Shown here piece after piece: positions 38,992 to 48,473 of a DNA stretch of 64,000 bases. The DNA comes from Streptomyces thinghirensis. GTDB lineage: Bacteria > Actinomycetota > Actinomycetia > Streptomycetales > Streptomycetaceae. Position numbers and translations under genes: made by a program. Location of the stretch: contig JAKFGP010000014.1 of the NCBI GenBank assembly GCA_021502835.1, positions 18,148-82,147 on the forward strand, written 5' to 3'. Position 1 is the first letter of the stretch. The number at the start of each line of letters is the position of its first letter. The notes below the pieces were generated by a model that saw only the letters and a list, made by a program, of their open reading frames with translations, searched no databases and had not been told where the DNA came from.

Positions 38992-39908
38992 CTAAGGGAT
39001 GGGCACCGCTCCGCCCCGTGACCCGTGTGCGCGGGTCTCCGCGGCTCACGTCGATGAGAGCAGGTCGCCGGGGCGGCCCATGTCCTCGCCCTGGGGGATC
39101 GTGATCGTGCCGGGCCGCGGCACCAGGCCCAGTTCCCGAGGTACCCGCCGAAACGCGGGTGGTGGCCGCTCCCGTCGCCGGGTCCCCCACGACACCGCCG
39201 CCGACGGGAACGTGGGTTGCGGGCGTGGAAGGCCCGGCGTGACTCCCGCCACAATTTAGGTCCACCGTCGTCCAGTCAGCCGCCGCATGACCTCGGCGAG
39301 TCCGTCGAAGTCGTAGTCGAGGTCGGCCAGTGGCCTGAGACGCCGCGCGGCGCTGAGCACCAGGCGGTCGTTGCCGCCGAACGCCACGTGCGGGGGCAGG
39401 GCGGGGTCCGAGATCGTCCGGAGCCCATCTGAGTGTCCGAGCGCCGCGTCCAGCTCCGTGGCGGAGCCGGGCGGAACGCGCCGGCACACTGGGTGAGGGC
39501 GGCCCCGCACCGCGCCGGCGCCGTCGGTCACGTGTGGACACGGGAATCTCGCCGGCGGGCGTGTCGGAGGACGATCCCGCCGGGCCCCATCCGCTCGGCG
39601 AGGGCGACTCGCCAGCGCGACGGTCGCGTGCCCGGCAGAACGCCACCTCGGCGAGCGGACTGAAGTAGCGGACCCGGAAGCGCCGAGTCGCCGCGTCGCG
39701 CCGCCGGTGACGAAGGCGGTCCGGAGTAGCCCACCTCGGCGGTGGCGATCGCCCGCATCGCCGTGCCGCTCGAGTCCGGAGGCGTCGAGGACCACCCCCG
39801 GCCGGGGTTCCCGCCCCCCGGGTCGTGGGTGAAGGCGGAGTAGCGCAGGATCTCGGTCTCGTAGGGCGGCCTGGAACGGTCTGTCACGTCGCTCGTTCCC
39901 GTCACCAC
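38992..39908 (-). CDS. PhzF-family isomerase/epimerase
   Basis: About 300 residues, GTG-type start near 39908 (another GTG at 39887 is possible). TDRSRPPYETEILRYSAFTH, DPGGGNPAGVVLDASGL-like text (GNPxxVV signature), AEVGYSETAFVTG (catalytic Glu in the S-E-T-A loop, partly damaged), VRYFSPLAEVAFCGHATVAL (CGHAT signature), MGPGGIVLRTPAGEIPVSTR, PALPPHVAFGGNDRLVLSAA, LADLDYDFDGLAEVMRRL, GVVGDPATGAATTAFGGYL (EDPxTGSA-like motif), then PGTITIPQGEDMGRPG. PhzF proteins isomerise or epimerise small acids. The end AVPIP at 38992 is a corrected reading. Divergent from a LysR gene. Confidence 0.85.
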
Positions 39909-39968
39909 GTCGGTGCTCTATGACCCCCACGCTGCCACCCGGCCACCACTCGTGTCCAACGATCGATC

Positions 39969-39987
39969 CCGATACTTCCTGCATCGG
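39969..39987. promoter_or_regulatory. Inverted repeat in the PhzF-LysR intergenic region
   Basis: CCGAT (39969-39973) and ATCGG (39983-39987) form a 5-9-5 inverted repeat between the divergent phzF-like and lysR-like genes (104-bp gap), 25 bp before the LysR start. LysR proteins bind such interrupted dyads, often of T-N11-A form; this one has T-N9-A. Short arms make chance occurrence likely enough to keep confidence low. Confidence 0.3.
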
Positions 39988-40011
39988 CAATACGCGGTAG
40001 GCTGGCCTCGC

Positions 40012-40905
40012 GTGGACACCCGGACTACTGACGACCTTCACCCACGCTCGCTCCGCACGGGCAGCTCTCACCGCCGCCGCCGCCGAACTGCACCTGGCCC
40101 AGTCCACCGTCACGGTGCACATCCGCACCCCCTGGAACGGGACCTCGGCGTCCGGCTCTTCGACCGCCTGCCCACCGGCGCGCTGCTCACCGACACCGGC
40201 CACCGGCTGCTGGAGCGGGCCGAGGAGGTACTCGACACCGTGGCGCGGTTGCGGGCCACGTGCGACGACACCGGCGTCGTGTCGGGGCGGGTGGTCGTCG
40301 GCAGCTTGAGTCCCTGTGCGCGAGCCGCCTGCCCGGCGTCGTCGCCGCCCTGCGGACGAGCCACCCCGAGGTGGACGTCCATCTCTACGCGGCCGGGACC
40401 GCGGAGTGCCTCGAAGGACTGAGGTCCGGACGGCTCGACCTGGCGCTGCTGCTGGAGGAGGAGACCGAGTTCCCCGACGTGACGGGCGAACCCGTCGCCC
40501 GCGAACCGCTCGCCCTCGTATCCGCCCCCGGCACCCCCCTGGCGCCCGGGCGCACGCGGCGGGCTGGCCGGAACTGGCGGCGGAGAGCTTCTTCCTCCTG
40601 GAGGAGGGCTGCCCATACAGCGACGCGCTGGCACGGCGGTTGCTCGACGTGCCGGGCGGGCGGCCCAGGCTCACCCGGTTCGGCAGTGTCGACGCGGCGC
40701 GCAACTGCGTGGTGGCGGGGCTGGGGCCGACACCGCTGCCGCTGACCACCGTGGCGGAGGAACTGCGACGGGGGCCGGCTGGTACGGGTCGACGGGCCGC
40801 GCTTCCCCTGACGTACCGGTGCGGCCGGCCCGGCACTGGCCGGCGGTGGCGCCACCGGCCGCACAGGAGGTCGCACAGGCACTCGCGCGGCACCTGGGCG
40901 ACTGA
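40012..40905 (+). CDS. LysR family transcriptional regulator
   Basis: About 299 residues, GTG at 40012. The N-terminal HTH, through two frame changes, reads VDTR, then FTHARSARTGSFTAAAAELH-like text, LAQSTVTVHI and LERDLGVRLFDRLPTGALLT, a standard LysR helix set. The ligand domain has VSGRVVVGSLESLCASRLPG, VVAALRTSHPEVDVHLYAAG, TAECLEGLRSGRLDLALLLE, PVAREPLALVSAPG, ESFFLLEEGCPYSDALARRL and NCVVAGLGPTPLPLTTVAEE. The stop HLGD-TGA is at 40903. It is divergent from the PhzF-like gene and probably controls it. Confidence 0.88.
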
Positions 40906-41018
40906 CCGGTCCCCGCGTCGGAACAGCCCGGGCGGGGACACCCAGGGGTCGGGACACCGCCTCAGCGGGAGGTGACGCCGTGGAGGGCCGGCTCGCGGGT
41001 CTCCGGCGTTCGTCGTGC

Positions 41019-41770
41019 CTACGCCCGCGTTGCGTCGAACGCGTGGCCGTGATCCGAAGCAGTTCGGACACGTCCGAACCCGAAGGCGACCCTCACGCTG
41101 GGGAGCCGAGCCCCGCCGGAAGAGCCGGGCGTCCCGTTCGCCCCTGGTCACGGCCCGTCGCCCCCGACCCGCAGCCAGGAGCCCTCCCGCAGCCTGAGCA
41201 CGGGCACGTCGTTCTCCCTCCAGGAACTCCGTCAGCCGCTCCTCGCGCGTCTCGCCCCTTGTGTGTCGAGGCGGGGTCCGGGTCGAGGTAGTGCGGGTTG
41301 ATCTTGAACGGGACCAGCCCGAGCGCCTCGAAGGACGGGGGCTCGACGATCGGCATGTCGTTGGTGGTGCGCAGCGAGGGCGCCGCCATGTGGTGCCGGC
41401 GCTGGCGCCCATGTAGGGCAGCCTCGTCGCCGACCGCCTTGATCAGCGCCTCCCGCAGACCGGTGCGGTACAGCGTGCTGAGCAGCCGGAATGAATTGCC
41501 GCCGCCGACGAACACGGCGTCCGCTCCTCGCCGAGCCGGGGCCGACGGGTCGCCGCTCTCCCGTGGACAACCCCGCACGTCGATCCCCGCGTGCCGGGCG
41601 AGTGCGCTGCGCACCTTGGCGGGTGTAGGCGTCGTGGTCGGCGAGCGCGTACGCGGCACGAAGGCCAGCTGGCGCCCCTCAAGGGCAGGGAAGCCGGTCA
41701 CGGGTGTCCAGGGCGTGTCCCAGGTAGTCGCGGCCGTGCTGGTGGAGTTGGACAGGAGCAGCAGATTCAC
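41019..41770 (-). CDS. pepE: Peptidase E (alpha-aspartyl dipeptidase, S51)
   Basis: About 250 residues, GTG at 41770. MNLLLLSNSTSTAA is the usual start. It continues LEGRQLAFVPRT, VRSALARHAGIDVRG, ADAVFVGGGNSFRLLSTLYR (GGGNxF signature), TGLREALIKAV, then in another frame MGASAGT, where the Ser is the nucleophile, LRTTNDMPIVEPPSFEALGL, VPFKINPHYLDPDP (catalytic His), GETREERLTEFLEE and VPVLRLREGSWLRVGGDG. The tail through HGHAFDATRA ends at the TAG at 41019. It removes N-terminal Asp from dipeptides in the cytoplasm. Confidence 0.88.
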
Positions 41771-41830
41771 GGAGTGGTCCTCATCGGCGGGGTGGATCAG
41801 CGGGGGAGGGGGAGGGGGCGATCGGTGGCG

Positions 41831-42747
41831 TCAGGTGGCCCGGAGAGGTAGGCGGGCGCCGCTGGTGCTGCGGCGGGCGCCTTCACAGCGCCGTTCCAGC
41901 AGCGTGCGGCGCGGCGCAGCGTTTCTGAGCCGTCCTCGGCCCCTCCGGGAAGCGCTCCTTCCTGGCGGCGCCGAGACTGAGGCTGCCGTAGGGCCCGGAG
42001 CCGAGGAACACCGGCATGGCGACCGTGCCGATACCGGCGTCGTACTCACCGACCGTCCAGGCGTAGCCCTGCGCGCGGACCTGGCGGAACTCGCGCTCCA
42101 GCTGATCGGGGTCGGTGACCAGTGCGCTCGGTGAAGTGGTTCATGTGGGGGCGCCCAGCGTGAAGAGCCGGTGGCGCTGGTCGTCGGGCAGGAAGGCGTA
42201 GAACGACTTGCTGGTGGCGCCCGCGTGCGCCGGGTACAGCTCGCCGACCAGCGGGTAGTAGCGCAGCGGCCCCTCCTCGCCCTCTCGACGGCCGCGACGC
42301 AGCGCATGTGGAAGCTGACGGGCAGGGGCAGAAGAGCACCGTGTCGCCGGTCGCCGCCCGCAAGTCCTGGGAGGTACCGGTTCCGGCGAGCAGTTCCAGG
42401 GAGCCCGAGCGTTCTCAGAGGTGGCCCAGGCGCAGGGGCGGCCGGGCTGATGCGGTAACGGCGGGTCGCCGGGTCGGAGACCAGGGAAGCCGCGGCCCGC
42501 GAGCGTGGACTGCAGCCGCTGGGCGACCGAGGTGTCCCAGCCGATCCTCGGCGGCGATCTCCGTCACGCCCCAGTCGGGCCGGGTGCGCTCGAACGCCAG
42601 CAGCACCAGCAGGGCGCGGTCGACGGTCTGCGACCCCGGCCGGGGCCCCGCGGGTCCGCGGCTGAACGGGCCGAATCGGCCACGGCGGCTCCTCCTCTCA
42701 CTGGTGCGCCCTACCTGCTCGCGCCGTTGCCCCGTGTATCTCACCAT
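41831..42747 (-). CDS. IclR family transcriptional regulator
   Basis: About 290 residues, start near 42747. The HTH reads GSQTVDRALLVLLAFERTRP, DWGVTEIAAEI, then SVAQRLQSTLAGRGF and SDPATRRYRISPA. The effector domain has LRLGHL, ELLAGTG, AATGDTVLFCLPVSFHM (typical GETV-like ligand loop), MRCVAAVE, YYPLVGELYPAHAGATSKSF, YAFLPDDQRHRLFTLG, PMNHFTE, FRQVRAQGYAWTVGEYDAGI, GTVAMPVFLGSGPYGSLSLG and AARKERFPEG. About ten frame changes. It is divergent from the DUF1177 gene (102-bp gap) and likely controls the DUF1177-permease-M20 cluster. Confidence 0.85.
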
Positions 42748-42849
42748 TCAGACCCTGATTGCAGATAACGGAAACAGTTGCGGAGAACGTTAGTCGATCC
42801 CGAACCTGCTGTCAGCACCGTCCCAGGTGCGGATCAGGAGAACTGGCCC

Positions 42850-43823
42850 ATGCTGGAAGTACGTCCCGGACCTCGTGGATCTGCTGGACGCATCCCGACG
42901 TCGACGGCAAGCGCGTCGCCGCCCACCTCGACTCCGTGGCGGGGCCCGAGGGCTCCGGCGCCGAGGTCACCACTGTCACCGGCGAGCGCGGCTCGACGGC
43001 CCCGTGCTCGTGCGGGTGCCGGGCAGCGACGACCAGTTCCCGCGGCGGCTCGGCGCGCACCCCTCGGCGTGGTGGGGCGGCTCGGCGGCATCGGGGCACG
43101 CCCGGAGATGACCGGCCTGGTCTCCGACGCGGACGGCGCGGTCGCGGCGCTCGCCACCGCGGCCAAGTCCTCGACATGCCGCCGCGGAGACGCTCGAAGG
43201 CGATGTGATCACCGCCACGCACATCTGCCCGAACGCCCCGACTGCACCCGGCACGACCCGGTGCCGTTCATGGACTCGCCCGTCGACATCGCGACCATGA
43301 ACCGGCACGAGGTCACCGGCGAGATGGAGGCCGCGCTCTCCGTCGACACCACTCAAGGGCAACCGGATCATCAACCACAGGGGCCTCGCCCCGTCGCCCA
43401 CCGTCAAGGAGGGGCTGGTGCTCAAGGTGAGCGAGCGGCTGGGGAGCTGCTGGCCGTGGCAGGACCGGCTGAGCCGTTGGTCACGCACCCGGTGACCACT
43501 CCAGGACATCACCCCGTACGGTATCGGGGTACATCACATCAATTCGATCCCGCAGCCGGCCACGCGATTGCGCGGCTCCGGTCGTCGGGCCATGCGATCA
43601 CCCCCGCCTCGGCGGGTGCCCGGCTTGCCAGACGCCCGGGCGCGAGCCACGAGACCGGACATCGCGGCGGCGGCCCGGTTCGCCGTCGAGACCGCCAAGG
43701 CCTACGGCGGCGGACGCCTCGACTTCCACGACGACCAGGAGTTCGACGCGCTCGTGTCCCGTTACGGCTCCCCGACCCCACCTGCAGACCTTCGGCTGCG
43801 AACCCGGGAGTCGTGGATCATAG
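42850..43823 (+). CDS. DUF1177 family protein
   Basis: About 320 residues, ATG at 42850 with CAGGAGAA upstream. MLEYVPDLVDLLDAS, VDGKRVAAHLDSVAGPEGSG, AEVTTVTGERGSTD, APLGVVGRLGGIGARPEMTG, LVSDADGAVAALATAAK, LEGDVITATHICPNAP, DPVPFMDSPVDIATMNRHEV, TGEMEAALSVDTTKGNRIIN, HRGLALSPTVKEGWVLKVSE, GVHHINSIL, ETDIAAAARFAVETAKAYGG and RLDFHDDQEFDALVSRYGS, ending GCEPGVVDHR. This is DUF1177, a peptidase-like actinobacterial/proteobacterial family with no firm function. A TAG at 43821 is directly followed by the GTG of the permease gene. Confidence 0.85.
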
Positions 43824-45239
43824 GTGGCTGCGGCACAAGAACACCGCCGAGGAGGGGGCGGCGCCGCGGCTGTGGGCAGCGACGACTACGCCCTGTCCCG
43901 CGTTCCGGCGCCATGCTGCTCGGCTGCCGGAATGATGCTGCTCCAGTGGCTCGCGCAGCCGGCTCCGACCCCGCAGTTCACTCCTCTGCGCCACCACCGG
44001 CGGGGCATGTCCTTCGGCGACGCGTTCCTGCGTTCACCCTCGGCGCGGGTGACCTGGAGGTCGTGATCTCGCGATCGGGCTGGCCGGCATGCGCGGAGGG
44101 GCTCGCGACCCCGCTGCTCACCCGCTGGGGCCGGCTTCGGCCGCAACGGCTCGGCCCTGGTCAGCCTGGTCATCTCGGCTCAGTCCCGTCGGCTGTCTTC
44201 TGGCGTCCAGAACACGATCTTCGGCGACAGCGTGTCCGCGCTCGTCGGCGGTCCCCTCCCTGGTTGTGGTGCATGGCCGCCGGTTTCGCCATCACCGTCC
44301 TGGTGATCTTCGGCTTCCGGTACATGGGCCGTCTTCGCGAAGATCGTCACCCCCTTGCGCCTCTTCGCGATGGTCGCCTGGTCGGTCACCGACGCGCTGA
44401 GCGACCACTGCCGTCCGAGCCGATCAATCCCGAGCGCCCGGCGAGACCCATCCCGCTCAAGCCGTCGCCGCGACCGCCATCGCGGGCGGTTTCATGACCG
44501 GCGCGATCGTCTCCCCGGAGGATGGACCTCGCTACAACCGCAAGGGCAGTCACGTCTTCCCGCAGAGCGCTGTTTGATGATCCTCTCCGAGTACATCGTC
44601 GGCATGACCGGCGTCCTCCTCGGCCACATGGTCGGCAGCGGCCAGGTCTCCCAGATCGTGCCTCCACCTCCGGCGTCTTCGGCGTGCTGGTCGTCCTGAT
44701 GTCCACGGGCGAAGATCAACGACCGGAACCTGTACGGCTCCTCGCTCGGCGTCAGTCAATCTCTTCCAGGTCGTCTTCAAGAAGCGCGTGCACCGAGGCG
44801 CGCGGTCACCATCGTCCTCGGCATCGCCGGCACCGTCCCGTCCGCCGTCGGCATCATGAGCCACTTCACCGACTTCCTATCCGTGCTGGCGCTCGCCATC
44901 CCGCCGGTGGGCGGCATCATCGTCGCCGAGTACGGTGGTGCGCCGTATGCGCGCACCCCTGGGACGCCACCTCGCGAGGCGCAGACCCCGCTCCGCCACC
45001 CTCGCCGACCTGGGTGCCGATGTCCCTGGTCATCTGGGCCCTCCGCCTTCTGCGTCGGCAAGTTCTACGACGGCGGCATCCCGGCCCCGAACTCCCTGCT
45101 GACCGCCTTCGTCCTCTACAGCGTCCTCGGTCTCGCCGGCTGATCAGGGACGGCCGGCACCACCACCCTCGACGACGACGACGACGCCGCCGACCGCACC
45201 CCGGCCGCGTCCGGCAACCGCCCCGTAGTACACCGCTGA
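43824..45239 (+). CDS. NCS1-family permease (cytosine permease type)
   Basis: About 470 residues, GTG at 43824, directly abutting the DUF1177 stop. Reads VGSDDYALSRVPASW, VLLQWLAQSG, QFTLGATIG-like text, GMSFGDAFLAFTLGA, LEVVI, ATPLLTRWVGFGRNGSALVS, LVIAVSLVGWFGVQNTIFGD, SVSALVGGP, LWCMAAGFAITVLVIFGFRY, FAMVAWSVTDALSDH, GGFMTGAIVSPE then RYNRKGSHVF, MILSEYIVGMTGVLLGHMVG, SAVGIMSHFTDFLSVL, AIPPVGGIIVAEY and FCVGKFYDGGIPA. The tail is acidic (TTLDDDDDAADRT). It imports a nucleobase or similar heterocycle. The TGA at 45237 overlaps the M20 start. Frame changes are dense. Confidence 0.85.
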
Positions 45240-46564
45240 GCACCACCGACCCGCTCCGCCTCCGAGGAAGCGCAGCGCAGTCGTCGACCTGTGCGCGGAG
45301 CTGATCCGGTTTCGACACTACCAACCCCACCAGCGACGAGCGGGCCTGCGCCGACTGGGTCCAGGTCCGTCTCAGCTAGCGCCGCCTCCCGCCCCGAGCT
45401 GGTGGAGAGCGCCCCGGGCCGCGCCAACGTCGTCGCCCGCATCCCCGGCGCCGACCTGGCCCTGGGGCGCCTTCCGTTGGTCCACGGCCACCTGGATCGC
45501 CGTACTGGCCGACCCGGTCAGGAATGGCAGGTGCTGCCGTTCTCCGAGAGATCCGCGACGGCTACCAGGGCTGCGGCGCCATCGACATGAAGGACACCGG
45601 TGGCCGCCAGCTGGCCACCGCCCGGCACTTCACCCGCACCGGCACCCGGCCGGCCCCGCGAGATCGTCCTCACTTCCTCGCCGACGAGGAGGCGGGCGGC
45701 AGGATCGACGCCCACTGGCTGGTCGAGCACCGGCCCGAGCTGTTCGCGGGCGTCACCGAGGCGATCGGCGAGGGCGGCGGCTTCAGCTACGCCCCTCGAC
45801 GACACCCGGCGCCTGTACCCGATCGAGAACGCCTAGCGCGGCATGGCGTGGATGGAGCTGACGGCGTCGGCCGGGCTGGCACGGCTCCTCCCCGAACGAC
45901 GAGAACGCCGTCACCGACCTTCGCCGAGTCCCCTCACCCGCATCGGCCGGACACCTTCCCCGGGTCCGGCTGATCGAGCCGGTGCGCGCGCCCCGGCCGC
46001 CGAGCCGCCTCGGGCCCAGCGCGCTCTACATCGATCGACGCGGGAGGACCGGACGCCGAACTGGCCGAGCTGCCCACGTGGCCGACTTCATGCAGGTGGT
46101 GCTGCGCAACTCGGCCAACCTCCCACCATGTTCACCGCCGGCTACCAGACCAACGTCATTCCGGGGAAGGCCACCACGCGTCGACGCTGCTCTGCCCGGC
46201 CACGGAGCAGAGCCGATCGACACCGATCGACGCGCTGCTCCTGCCTCGGTGTCCCCGTGAGTGGGTCAACCACGCATCGCGATGGAGACCACCCTCCTTC
46301 GACGGCCCGCTCGTCGACGCCATGTGCGCGGCCGTGCGCGCCGAGGACCCCGGACGGCCACCCGGTGCCGTACGCAACCCGGGCGGCACCGACGCGAAGG
46401 CCTTCACCAAGCTGGACATCCGCTGCTTCGGCTTCAAGGGCCCGAAGCCGCCCCACGACCCGACTACGGCCGGCTGTTCCACGGCGTCGACGAACGGGTG
46501 CCGCTGGAGGGGCTGCGGGCGCTTCGGGGTACGGGTGATGACCTGGCTGTGGCAGGGCTGCTGA
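45236..46564 (+). CDS. M20 family metallopeptidase/amidohydrolase
   Basis: About 440 residues. STTDPLR, then VVDLCAELIRFDTTNPTS, SDERACADWVQVRLSEAG, ELVESAPGRANVVARIPGAD, LLVHGHLDVVPAD (metal His and Asp), EWQVLPFSGEIRDGYQWGCG (bridging region), AIDMKD (metal Asp), FLADEEAGG (catalytic Glu and metal Glu), HWLVEHRPELFAGVTEAIGE, YPIENAQRGMAWMELTA, HVADFMQVVLRNSANPTMFT, AGYQTNVIPGKATARVD, REWVNHDIAMETTFDGPLVD, CNPGGTDAKAFTKLDIRCFG and the end GVRVMTWLWQGC. The likely start reads CTGAGCACC, a CTG codon overlapping the permease stop (CTGA); an ATG or GTG may have been miscalled. It hydrolyses amide bonds. Confidence 0.88.
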
Positions 46565-46671
46565 GGACGGGCGGCGGTCAGTCGGCGACGTCGCGGCCCG
46601 GGTCCGGCAGTGTCGGGAACGGCGCGCCGGACCGTGCCGCCCGTGGCCGCACGCCCTGACACACCGTTCAC

Positions 46672-47796
46672 GTGTCACCCGCCCGGCCCCCAGGAGGACT
46701 TCCGCCGCCAGACCGAGCAAACTGCTGGACCGTGTCGTACCGGTACGAGCGACGGTTCAACGCGCCTTCGGGTGGCGTACTTCGACTGATTGGGCGCGAC
46801 GCCAGACGCGCCGTCGTTCAGCCGCTTCACCCCAGCGCCTGGAACTGCCGCAGCCATCCCGTCTCGCGCGGTAAGTGCGCGGATGCGGGTGGTACTGCTC
46901 CACGATGGCCGCGGGTGGCTGGTGACCGACGAGCCGGTCGAAGGACCGGACGCCGCCGCGCTGAGCGTCGAACTGCTCCAGACCCACGGCCTGGTGCACG
47001 ACGACCTCATCGACGACAGCGCCACCCGCCGGGGCGGCCCACGACCTACCACGCCTACCGGGAGCGGCCCTGGCCATCCGGGCGGCGGGTGCTGTGGGCT
47101 CACTGTACTCGCGGGCGACCTCGCGCTCACCGCTGCGCGTGCTCCTGGACTCGGGGCTTGCGGTCGAGGTGCGTCAGCCATGGTCGAGGCGCAGACCCGG
47201 GCCGCTGCGGACGACGCGTTCGTGGGGCCAGATCGTCGACCTGGAGCGCGACTTCGCCTCCGCGGTCCCGGACGACGAGGTCCTGCAGACGACGGTTGAC
47301 CACAAGTCGGCCCGCTACCTCGGTTCTCGCCCCCTGCAGCCTCGGACTCTGGCCGCGGCGAACAACCGGCCGCCCACGAGAAGGAGTTGCCGCCAGCGCT
47401 AGCGACTGGTCGGCATTCTGCGGTCAGCTGCGCGACGACGAACTGGACCTGTCTCGGCGACGCGGCCGCCATGGGCAAGCCGACCGGCACCGACATCCGT
47501 GAGGGCAGGCGCAGTTACACCGTCGCCCGCCTGCCGTCCAGCGCAGCGGCGCCGAGCGCGCCGTCGTCGAGGGAGGCGCGGGCGTAACTCCGCCTCAGTC
47601 GCCGGAGACCGTCGCCGCGTCCGCGAGATCGGCGAGCGCCGCGCGTGTCGCCGACCGGATGCGGGCGGACATGCGGAAGTACGCCGAGCAGGCCCGCCCG
47701 GTGGCTTCGAGGGCTGGCGTCCGGGCGTGGAAAGCGCGAGTGAGGCGGTCGCCTCTTCGAGAGTCTGCCGCGGTGGAGCGTCGAACGGCCGGGTGA
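46672..47796 (+). CDS. Polyprenyl diphosphate synthase (first copy)
   Basis: About 365 residues; GTG at 46672 is tentative. PSKLLDRVVPRYERRFNA-like text, TPDAPSFSRFTPA, RMRVVLLHDGRGWLVTDEPV and EGPDAAALSVELLQTHGLVH, then DDLIDDSATRRGGP, the first Asp-rich motif (DDLIDD). After frame changes come LTVLAGDLALT, RQAMVEAQTRAAADDAFVGQ, IVDLERDFASAVPDDEVLQT, TVDHKSARY (conserved Lys), ATGIAFQLRDDELDLFGDAA (second Asp-rich motif DDELD), MGKPTGTDIREGRRSYTVAR and the helical end RVADRMRADMRKYAEQAR with AAVERRTAG. Condenses isopentenyl units into prenyl diphosphates. The TGA at 47794 ends it. Confidence 0.8.
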
Positions 47797-47857
47797 ACCC
47801 GCGAATCGGCCTCTGCCGCGATCGCGGGAAGAACCGAAGGAAAGGGAGGGGAGGACA

Positions 47858-48066
47858 ATGGCCGTGAGCTGGTCCTGTCCGTTGTCGTCGGGTCGTCCTC
47901 GGAGGACTCAACCTGCGTCGTGTGGGCGGAGGCGCGGGGCGGCCGTCCCGCGCTGGTGCGCGCGGTGTCCGCCAGGACTGCGGCGCGCGAATCCGCGCAG
48001 TTCGAAGGGTCCTGGTCGAGGCCGGAGCGGTCGGCGCGACTCGGGCGACTGAACCGGCCCGTCTGA
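47858..48066 (+). CDS. Possible small protein between the prenyl synthase genes
   Basis: An ATG at 47858 has a very strong ribosome site, GGGAGGGGAGGAC, 3-15 bases upstream. With one frame change the text reads MAVS, LVLSVVVGSSSEDSTCVVWA, EARGGRPALVRAVSARTAAR and ESAQFEGSWSRPERSARLGR, ending LNRPV at the TGA at 48064. About 70 residues, no known domain. The ribosome site is the main support. Confidence 0.35.
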
Positions 48067-48139
48067 CATCTGTTCCCCATGTCCTCAAGGGGGATTCGCG
48101 TGGGGATCTTCCGCCCCGCTGCGTCCGGTCATACTCTGA

Positions 48140-48169
48140 GCGGACGCGCCGTTGACCGGGCGCGTCCGC
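48140..48169 (+). promoter_or_regulatory. 10-bp stem hairpin just before the small prenyl-cluster gene
   Basis: GCGGACGCGC (48140-48149), a 10-base loop and GCGCGTCCGC (48160-48169) pair perfectly. It lies 27 bp before the ATG at 48197 and directly after ATACTCT, which resembles a -10 element. It could be an operator, an attenuator, or the terminator of the preceding unit; no U-run follows it. Confidence 0.5.
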
Positions 48170-48196
48170 AGACGACGCGATCCCTGGGGGAGAAGC

Positions 48197-48461
48197 ATGA
48201 CGCACACGACGCAACAGGGCACGGGCCCGGACGGCCAGGCGGTGCTGCTGGTCGCCGGACTCGCCGACCTCGCGGTGAGCAACGATCGGCTCGGCGGTGG
48301 GCGCGGGCTGCGCGGGCTCCCTCGGCCGTCCGGACACCGCCGACCCGGCAAGTGTGGAACGGGACCTCCAGGCTCGGGGCAGGCTCGCGCTGACCGGTGC
48401 ACGAACGTGCCCCCGCCCACCTGGAGGTACTCGCCCAGCACGCACAGGCACGGCGGGTTAG
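48197..48461 (+). CDS. Small hypothetical protein preceding a prenyl synthase
   Basis: About 88 residues, ATG at 48197 with GGGGGAGAAG upstream. MTHTTQQGTGPDGQAVLLVA, GLADLAVS, then in other frames RLRALLGRSDTADLASD-like text, DLQARGRLALDR, NVPPAHLEVLAQHAQAR. The TAG at 48459 ends one frame, 12 bp before the next start. Predicted helical, with one amphipathic or membrane-touching segment (VLLVAGLADLAV). I do not recognise it; its place suggests a partner of the prenyl synthase. Confidence 0.5.
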
Positions 48462-48473
48462 CCGACGGCGGCG

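Noticed and set aside
39256..41412. Minus-strand open frame of 718 codons
   Set aside because: It strings together parts of the peptidase E and PhzF genes with antisense of the LysR gene; frame errors removed the stops.
47595..48080. Minus-strand open frame of 161 codons after the first prenyl synthase
   Set aside because: It is antisense to the well-supported helical C-terminus of the synthase, and its own text is low-complexity with no ribosome site seen.
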